This document shows, one piece after another, positions 57,264 through 64,000 of a stretch of DNA of 64,000 nt. The notes beneath the pieces are model-generated. The model was not told the DNA's origin. It saw only the letters and a program-made list of their open reading frames with translations, and made no database searches. The DNA is taken from contig NTMA01000099.1 of NCBI GenBank assembly GCA_002917075.1, forward strand, positions 1 to 64,000, given 5' to 3'. A program made the position numbers and the translations under genes. The DNA is from Hawksworthiomyces lignivorus (Eukaryota > Ascomycota > Sordariomycetes > Ophiostomatales > Ophiostomataceae). Position 1 is the first letter of the stretch; every line of letters begins with the position of its first letter.

Positions 57264-60200
57264 AGGACGAGTGAAGAGCGCAGGTTTCCCTCCTAGCTGC
57301 CGTTGTTATTACTTTCTTTCAATCCTTTCGGCAGCATCATATCGCCTTCTTTCGAGGATTGCAAGTCACCTAATTCTTTCTTATTTTCTATTCTCCGCAT
57401 GAACGTGGTTGCGATTGATACCCAACACATCAGGGCCTCATTGGCTTCTTTCATTGTGTCCCTTTTATCCTACAGCTTTTTCTCGTCCTTTTTGACGTTT
57501 CTTGGTATATATTCGCATGGGACTGAGTCGATTCGGTCTCCGGGACCCATTTTCTCGAAATTCTATTATGGCCTATGGGTCATCTTTTGAAGTGTTGATT
57601 TTTCTCTAATCGGTTTTTCTTTTTCATACATTTAGCATTAGCAGCCAAAGAGGGTGGGCGGGAAGATATGGGAATGGCATTTTCTTTTCTTACATCACCA
57701 AATTACAAACTAATGTTCTAAAAGACGCATTGCTCTTATGCTGTATATGTTGTTGTGATAGACAACTGGGGTTGGAGAAAATCAGCGAGGAAGCCGGTCG
57801 CTTGTAAGAGAAGCGTTGTGCGTCATGGCCGGTGCGCTGTTCCGTTATATATAAAGCAGAAGAGAAAACATGAAGCTTTCATCAGAGATGCGTGGTGCAA
57901 GATAATTCTGCAGCGGCTGTCTTTACCAGTCCCTAATGTATGCAACCCCTTAAGAGGCAGGCAGCCTGAAACACGATGTTGATATTAGTGCTCTCGCTCT
58001 GCTCAGCTAGAAAACGCCATGCATATGCAAGAGGACGCCTCTCTGCCGCACAAAGCCTCGCAAACTAGACTACATACGCGATGTAGGCATATTGTTTTCG
58101 GGCCATGTTTGCGGGACTGGTCAAGACTGTTCGACACATGCCCAGTTGCACGATGCGCACATTATCTGCATGTCCAACCAACCCGGCGAATGTCATATTA
58201 TAATTAGGTTACAACAAAGCCACAGAACAGAAGAGACCGTTTGCTGCTATCTTTGTCAAGCGGGATTACTTTCTCAACGGCATAGCTTTTAATAGGCATG
58301 CGACATTGTGAGTAATCTCCAGGCGTAGTGTGAGGATACTCCTCCGCGGAATGATGATATTACAGTGCCGAAATACAGTGTTGAACGTATTGTTGATTTT
58401 CTCCTTTTCCTTCCTGGCCTGTTATTGTCATGAATCCTCCATTGTCATAGCCTCTGCCCTTCGTGTCACGCAAATAGCAACTTCGCAATTTTAAAGTCTC
58501 TCAGCCGTATTACTTTTTATAGGTTTTCTTTGTCTTGACATGGTATTTTCTTTTCTTGGCATTCATTGCTGTCGTTTTTATTCAGCGATGTCGTTTTCAA
58601 AAAGATGTTGCTTGAGACATGCGACGCGCCAGAGGAGAAGGCCATCTCTGCCTCCTACGAATTACAACATGTAACCTCTCGAACTGTATTGCGAACAAGA
58701 CAACTCTAATTTATTCTAAATTCGCCACAGTGTCACTGTCTTTTATCCAACATTCAATCTGTTCAGGCAAGATTTTCCTTCGGGCTGTGCACAAGTTCTT
58801 GTTTCGCAGGCCCTCCCTGCGTTTACGTCCCGTCTTCAAAGGCAAAAGCTTCCACTTGTCAATTGTCAGATTACTTATCTTAACAGCCATAGTTCTAAAA
58901 TATCGGCAAAGCCTTAATGACTGTATTCCGTTAATCTTATTGTAGCAGAATCAAGTAGACAAGCATGAAGATACAAGAAAATTAAGAGGCAATACGCTAG
59001 AGCAATATTGGAAGAGACATTCCCGCGTGGATGCTTAAGGATGCTCAAGCATTCTGCCATGCATGCAGTACAACAGAAGTCATACGATCGCTCTCATGTT
59101 TAAGGTACCTGGATGGAATTAGATACAGAGACTAGTAGCTGCCACCGTTCATGCCCAAGGAATTGCGCCAAACAAAGAGCGCAGATATAGGCTGGGATGA
59201 TTCCGTCTGCTTTCTTTTTCCTTGGGACTTGTCTAAGTCACATACCCCTTTTTTTCCTTTTTTGTCAATTACAGTGAATAACAACGAGCTAGGGCGCCTT
59301 CAGCGCTCAGCCTCAGTGGAACACTCTTCTCCATATCCCTTCTATGAGTGGCTTTGTTCCAAACAACCTTTTCAGCCGCATCGAGTCCTCGGACGTTACC
59401 ATGATTTAGCTCGTGCTTAGATAGAGATCCTGGGCCCGGGACAAAGGAAAAAGCTCCCGGAGGTTCCATCTTCCACAGTCGCCTTTCCTACCCCATGCAG
59501 TCGGTTGACTCTCCCCAGAATTGCGGCCAGGCTTCTCGAGAGAAAGAAACTCTTCTTGTAAAAAGACCCAGTAAAAACAGAGCGCTGTAGCGAAGAGCAA
59601 GGTAGGCTTAGAAATCCAGAAAAACAAAGCAGATCAGAACTCAGGTTGATCAGTTGCCCAACCTATTATACCATATAGTAGACTTACACAGAAGGATCAG
59701 AGAATTACTTGCATACATCTAACACTAGAAAAGTAGATCTCTGCAAGGCAGATTTCATTATACTCTTTCAGATCGTGTTTACAACGTGTAGGACCTCTGC
59801 ACGCGTCTAACGTGCCCACTACATTTCTCATTCCTTTTCTACCTCTCCCGTTTTCCAATTTCACACAGGTACCTTGGCCTCTTCCTCTGTCACAAACTAC
59901 CAGCTGCATTCCGGGCTTGGGCAGACACGCTTGGGAAGACAAGCTTTGGCATGACAAAATAAGCTTGATAGAAGGATTTTGCTTACCGAAAGGTCTCGCA
60001 GCGTTTGCCTCGTACAGACGCCAAAGCTGCATGCCATCCATCAAATGTACTACAATCGTAAGAAACGAGAAGAAGCGTGCCTTTCAAACTTGATCCGTAC
60101 TTCAAGAAATAGTAGTACTCTACACGTGTATGCAAAACCCAGCGAGATATTAGTCTAGGCCTTGTGTATATAGAGGCTAGCTACATCATCTCTGCCATTT

Positions 60201-60487
60201 TTCTTTGTTGAGAGCCCCCTGGTGTTTCTTTTGTTTTTTTAGTTTGAGCCACATTCATAAGATTTATGCCGTATAATAGCCCTGCTGTTCATATGCCTTC
60301 TGCTTTATTTTTGTTCTTGTTTTATCTTCTCAAAAATTGAACCAATTTTAATAATTGGTCCTCCTTCCACTTATTCTTCTTTTCGAATATCAGTTTTTCA
60401 ATTTCTTTCCTTGGTAGTAGCCAACTTTCCTGAACTTCAATCTCGATTCTGCTCGACCTATTCACGTTTGCATCATAATCCTCCGTC
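57264..60487. promoter_or_regulatory. Long tandem gap between SPA2 and MARVEL-type gene
   Basis: A 3.2 kb AT-rich gap: the 3' UTR of SPA2 on the left and a CT/T-rich leader of the MARVEL-type gene on the right (about 60180-60480). Open frames (57303-57590, 58619-58945, 59697-60044 minus) have no recognisable domain. I see no tRNA or repeat. Confidence 0.42.
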
Positions 60488-61891
60488 ATGTCTGATTTCG
60501 GTGGTGCAGCCATGCGCCCTCTCGGCCGCGAGCACATCCCCTTGTTTCCCAAGGGGTTTTTTGCTATACGCATCGTGCAGCTTGTTCTCTGTCTCATCGT
60601 TCTGGGCCTCGATGCCACATTCCTGTCCTATTATGCTATGGTTGGCGCTGAGCTGATGATGTTTACTGTAAGCTTCTCTTCTTCTGGGCCTCCATCCAAT
60701 TTCTCGATATTCAACTTTCTTGCAATACGTTGCATTTTTTCTCATCCTACTGTCTAGTGCGTGGCAACGATGATTTGCTGCATCTACTGTCTTGTCGCCG
60801 AACTTGGCGCCCCTGGCATCTACAACTACTGGGCTATTATGAGCCTGGACATCTTTCTGATTATATTTTGGCTCATTTCTTTTGCCTATCTCAGCGCTGG
60901 AACTGCGCCCCTTGTGACCGATGGGGGGTATTGCAATTCCGAAGGGTGCAGAGTGTTCACTGAGTTAGGCATGAGCGTCGTGGCCTGTTTGGCCGCAGCA
61001 GCTGGCTTAGGTGGTCTGGAGTTGTAAGTCTCTTCCTTTCTTTTTGTATTCGCAGCTAAATTGTACTATTTTATTGTCCCTCGCGGTCCTAGTCGCCCAG
61101 GGTTGTCACTTGGGCGAGAGGGAAAATTTCATTGCTCTTGTATTGTTCTGCTCCTTCTCCAGAGCTAGCAAGTTTTGCTGACACTTGTCTCTCTCCCTGC
61201 TCTCTCCAAAAACAGCATCCTCTTCATTATCTCCCTAGTCATACACAGCATTGCCCTCCACCGCCACCGCGCGGAGGGTCTCCACTGCGTGGCGCGCCGG
61301 TCGGCCACGCCGGGGGGCGGCTACGCCAGGGGCAATGCTTACGGCGACGCTGGCGCCGGCCACCGCCTCGACAGCCTAAGCAAAGGCGGCGCCACCGTCT
61401 CGGTGACCACCCGCGGGTCCACCCAACCTCGCTTTGAAACGGTCACGGTGCCTCCTCCCACCGGCACGACCGCTTCCCCTGCCATGCAGCCGGGCCATCC
61501 GGCAACGCAGGCCTATGAGCAGCAGCAGGCGGCCGTGACCGGCTACCCGCCAGCTGCCGCCGCGCCTCCTCAGCACCAGCACCAGCAGCAGTACTCCCTG
61601 GCTAGTCACCCAGTGACACCGTCGCCGGTGCCGCAGCAGCAGCCGTCGCCTGGCCCGATCGTGCAGCCCACGCCCGCCTATGGGCAGTCGTACCCCCCTG
61701 TTTTGCAGTCTACACCGGCCTTCCCGCCGGAGCAGCAGGTATCGCCGGTGTCCGCGGTGCACCAGCATCAGCAGCAGGTGTACCAGCAGCAGCAGGCGTT
61801 CCATCAGCAGCCGCAGTCGCATGAGGTCTCTGCTGAGCAGAAGGGCGCCGTGTACTACGAGGCCCAGGGGACACCTGCACCCGCCATGTAG
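60488..61891 (+). CDS. MARVEL-type four-pass membrane protein with Gln/Pro-rich tail
   Basis: Three exons: 60488-60667, 60758-61023 and 61216-61891. Introns are 60668-60757 (GTAAGC...TCTAG) and 61024-61215 (GTAAGT...AACAG). The product is 373 residues. Four hydrophobic segments are visible: about 23-53 (FFAIRIVQLVLCLIVLGLDA), 61-78 (Cys-rich), 83-104 (DIFLIIFWLISFAYLSAG) and 132-160, with a short loop GGYCNSEGCRV before the last. The arrangement fits the MARVEL fold of fungal plasma-membrane and eisosome-associated proteins. The cytosolic tail (about 165-373) is Gln, Pro, His and Ser-rich with several QQQ runs and ends QGTPAPAM. The tail is far longer than in Nce102-type proteins. Specific role unknown; the family call is from topology and wording of the membrane segments. 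Confidence 0.8.
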
Positions 61892-62187
61892 CAGCAGAAC
61901 CATCCGCAGGAATAGAGAAAAATCAGGAGTTAGCTTAACTAATACTCAAAACCATTTTATTGTGGACATCTAACGGGGTTGCTGGCTAACATTGAATTTC
62001 TTCGGTCATACATCTGGTAATAAAGGAACGGGGACGAAACATAATAGCAGAGATTTAGCACCTAGTGCTGGCGGATACCATTTTTTCAAATTATCTTATT
62101 GCTGTAAAGAGTCACTGGTTTTCTTTCAATAAAAAACTATTCAAATATGTCATAACTTGTCGAGGCTTGTGCTGTATTTCAAGAGCT
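61892..62187. other. Intergenic, convergent MARVEL-type / M28 peptidase
   Basis: AT-rich 296-base convergent region, 3' UTRs only. No gene seen. Confidence 0.6.
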
Positions 62188-64000
62188 CTAAAGGCTCTTT
62201 GCGGCCTCCAGAATACGCTCCTCGATGATGTCGGCCCACCGTACCGCATTCGTCCAGTTGCCAGCGTCGATGCTCTCAACGAGGCCCGGAAACACAGCAC
62301 CAGCGTAGCCCGTCCACACCCCAGGAGCATATACGACGTGCTTGAACCACGAACGGTCGTCCAAGCCCCCGCCGAAGAGGAACTTGCGCTCCAGGAACTG
62401 GTAGCGGCGATTGATAGCCACGACGTGGATGGCCAGCCAGATGCGGTGCACGCGACGGAGCAGGCGGCGCCACCAACCAGGTACGAGGATAGACTCGCCG
62501 TCCAGGCCAGATGAGGAAGTGGACGATGATTCTTTGCCGTCGCCAACTTTCAGGCGCAGCTTGTCAGCCTTAGCATCTAGGTCTGCGGCCTGGGTTGTGA
62601 ACTTGGCGACGGCATCGTCGAGGCGGTCGAGAGCCAGCTCGAAGAGGTGCTTGTCGTCCGTAGCACTAACTGCGCTCGCCGTCTCCAAGTAGCGAGCACG
62701 CAAAGATACCATCGTATCATCTGACACAGCAAGGCCGCTGCTCCAAACCTCCTTCTCTTCCTCTGATCCGTGACTGCTCAGCCGCTCGCGGATATTATCA
62801 ACATAGGAGTGCAAGGAGCTGGCATAGTCGCTCGCGCGGAAAGGCACCACTAATTCGGTGGCCAGGTGAGCGACTAGCAAACCAAGAATCTGGGAAATAG
62901 TCTCGTGGTACTTGAACTCCGGGTCGCCAAACGTAGCCAGCCAGTGATAGCTGTCGTAGTTGCTGTGGTAGTGGTATACAGGCACGGGGCCCTTCTTGGC
63001 TGCCGTCTCAGAGGACGCTGCGGCATCGTCCTCGCCGTCGCTGGCAGAACCAAACCCTACATTCAGACTCGTAATGCCGGCATGATCGAGGAATGCGGTA
63101 TAGTCGCTGCCACTGCCAAGCGGGCCAATTTTTCCGGACCAAATGTCGCGTACGGTCTGTCCAGGCACCGTCTGGTCGGGAGAAAGTACTTCGCCTGTGA
63201 CCTTATAGATTAGGTCATTCAAGAGAGGCGCTGCAGACGCGCCGAACTGGGGGCCGCTGACACCGCTGTCAATATTCACATAAGCCAAGCTGGCGTGCTT
63301 CAGCCACGGCAAGTACTCCTCGACCCACTCGGTGCTTCCCAAAAGACCGTATTCCTCGCCGTCCCAGGATGCAAAGACTACAGTGCGGAGCGGCTTCCAG
63401 CCTTTGGAAGCAGCTATACCGAAGGCGCGAATCACCTCGTTGATCACGGCAGACCCGGAGTTAGGGTCGACAGCGCCACCCGCAATCCAGGCGTCGCGGT
63501 GGTTGCCGACAACCACTACTTCGTTGGGCAGCGTCGATCCGTTGAACACTCCTATGACATCCCAGATGGGAGTCGTCGTATAAGCTTGCTCGTTGTAGAG
63601 GTTTACTTGGACTTGGTCAGCCGGCGTGGGCCCAACGTTGTAGTTAACGCCTCTGGTACGAAGTCCCTCGTTTCTCGTCCACCACTGGCCCAAATCTTTT
63701 GACGTCGGGCCGTGGCCGTTAAGTGCCTTCAGAATGGGAAGCGCATCGGTGTATGAGATGGGCAGAGATGGGATCACCGGAATGTAGCGATCGGTGGGGC
63801 CCCGCGGCACGCCTGGCTTGGAGGGATAACCTGGCGTGGTAGGGTCGCCCGGGGCGATGCTGAGGAACTGCACACTGCCGCGCTGCACGCTGCTCGGCTG
63901 GCGCGCGGGTCCGTACGGGTACACTTCAAAGCCATTGTCTTCAGTCGCTTCGCCATCGTCGCCAGGGTCGCTGTACAGCAGCACGCCAACGGCACCCAGC
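62188..64000 (-). CDS. M28 metallopeptidase, glutamate carboxypeptidase II / Vps70-like (partial)
   Basis: C-terminal 604 codons of a gene running off the right edge, so the N-terminus (probably a signal anchor and the first part of the PA domain) is missing. The visible part starts inside the PA domain (LGAVGVLLYSDPGDDGE). The zinc peptidase core shows GNHRDAW (His and Asp near 63490-63500), AVDPNSGSAV (bridging Asp), DGEEYGLLGSTEW (catalytic and zinc-ligand Glu near 63355), NIDSGVSG (Asp near 63272) and HSNYDSYHW (last His near 62965). A C-terminal helical dimerisation domain of the transferrin-receptor type follows, ending EERILEAAKSL. All expected metal ligands are present, so an active dipeptidase or carboxypeptidase, secretory or vacuolar, is likely. 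Exon structure upstream cannot be judged. Confidence 0.94.
   Translation of the reverse strand, partial: LGAVGVLLYSDPGDDGEATEDNGFEVYPYGPARQPSSVQRGSVQFLSIAPGDPTTPGYPSKPGVPRGPTDRYIPVIPSLPISYTDALPILKALNGHGPTSKDLGQWWTRNEGLRTRGVNYNVGPTPADQVQVNLYNEQAYTTTPIWDVIGVFNGSTLPNEVVVVGNHRDAWIAGGAVDPNSGSAVINEVIRAFGIAASKGWKPLRTVVFASWDGEEYGLLGSTEWVEEYLPWLKHASLAYVNIDSGVSGPQFGASAAPLLNDLIYKVTGEVLSPDQTVPGQTVRDIWSGKIGPLGSGSDYTAFLDHAGITSLNVGFGSASDGEDDAAASSETAAKKGPVPVYHYHSNYDSYHWLATFGDPEFKYHETISQILGLLVAHLATELVVPFRASDYASSLHSYVDNIRERLSSHGSEEEKEVWSSGLAVSDDTMVSLRARYLETASAVSATDDKHLFELALDRLDDAVAKFTTQAADLDAKADKLRLKVGDGKESSSTSSSGLDGESILVPGWWRRLLRRVHRIWLAIHVVAINRRYQFLERKFLFGGGLDDRSWFKHVVYAPGVWTGYAGAVFPGLVESIDAGNWTNAVRWADIIEERILEAAKSL

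Noticed and set aside
1..64000. CRISPR array, bacterial operon, prophage or biosynthetic cluster
   Set aside because: No regularly spaced repeats, no phage genes and no polyketide, peptide-synthetase or terpene genes; gene content is ordinary fungal housekeeping and cell biology.

Overview
The window is a stretch of nuclear chromosome from a filamentous ascomycete fungus. The genes carry short introns (mostly about 60-290 bases) with GT...AG ends. Intergenic gaps are long and CT-rich ahead of start codons. The proteins are fungal types: a Spa2-type polarisome scaffold, a fungal Rax1-type RGS membrane protein, an Mcr1-type b5 reductase and an Nbp2-type SH3 protein. Protein similarity and gene style suggest Sordariomycetes, perhaps Hypocreales, but no marker here fixes the order. 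I found no bacterial-style operons, no rRNA, no convincing tRNA, no CRISPR array and no intact transposon.

Layout, left to right: CSN7 (+, 260-1384); RAX1-like RGS protein (-, 2079-3348); ribosomal protein eL31 (+, 5028-5767); APC/C-type E2 UBC11 (-, 6596-7268); checkpoint kinase CHK1 (+, 8612-10490); SprT-like metalloprotease (-, 10910-12529); F-box/WD40-type protein (-, 15158-17212); a 1018-residue unrecognised membrane-anchored protein (+, 18838-21894); CAF-1 subunit CAC2 (-, 22678-25433); a 5.2 kb gap with long poly-T and poly-C tracts; an ABCC/MRP transporter (+, 30591-35744); a DNAJC11-like protein with a degenerate J domain (-, 36090-39755); mitochondrial MCR1 (-, 40926-42270); NBP2-like SH3 protein (-, 43559-45259); SSU72 (+, 49141-50044); SPA2 (+, 54240-57263); a MARVEL-type membrane protein (+, 60488-61891); and an M28 peptidase cut by the right edge (-, 62188-64000).

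These are mostly housekeeping and cell-biology genes and do not form an obvious biosynthetic or defence cluster. Loose themes are genome maintenance and cell cycle (CHK1, SprT-like, CAC2, UBC11, CSN7) and polarity or cell cortex (RAX1, NBP2, SPA2, MARVEL protein). Linkage alone does not show that they work together.

The least explained material is: the unrecognised 1018-residue protein; a J-domain protein without the HPD motif; a SprT-like protein with an upstream Cys/His cluster; a dispersed 9-base element (TACTCCGTA and its complement) seen only outside coding sequence; and a paired AAGCGCTT palindrome ahead of the ABC transporter. All exon boundaries were placed by reading frame, splice signals and family alignment by eye, without transcript data.
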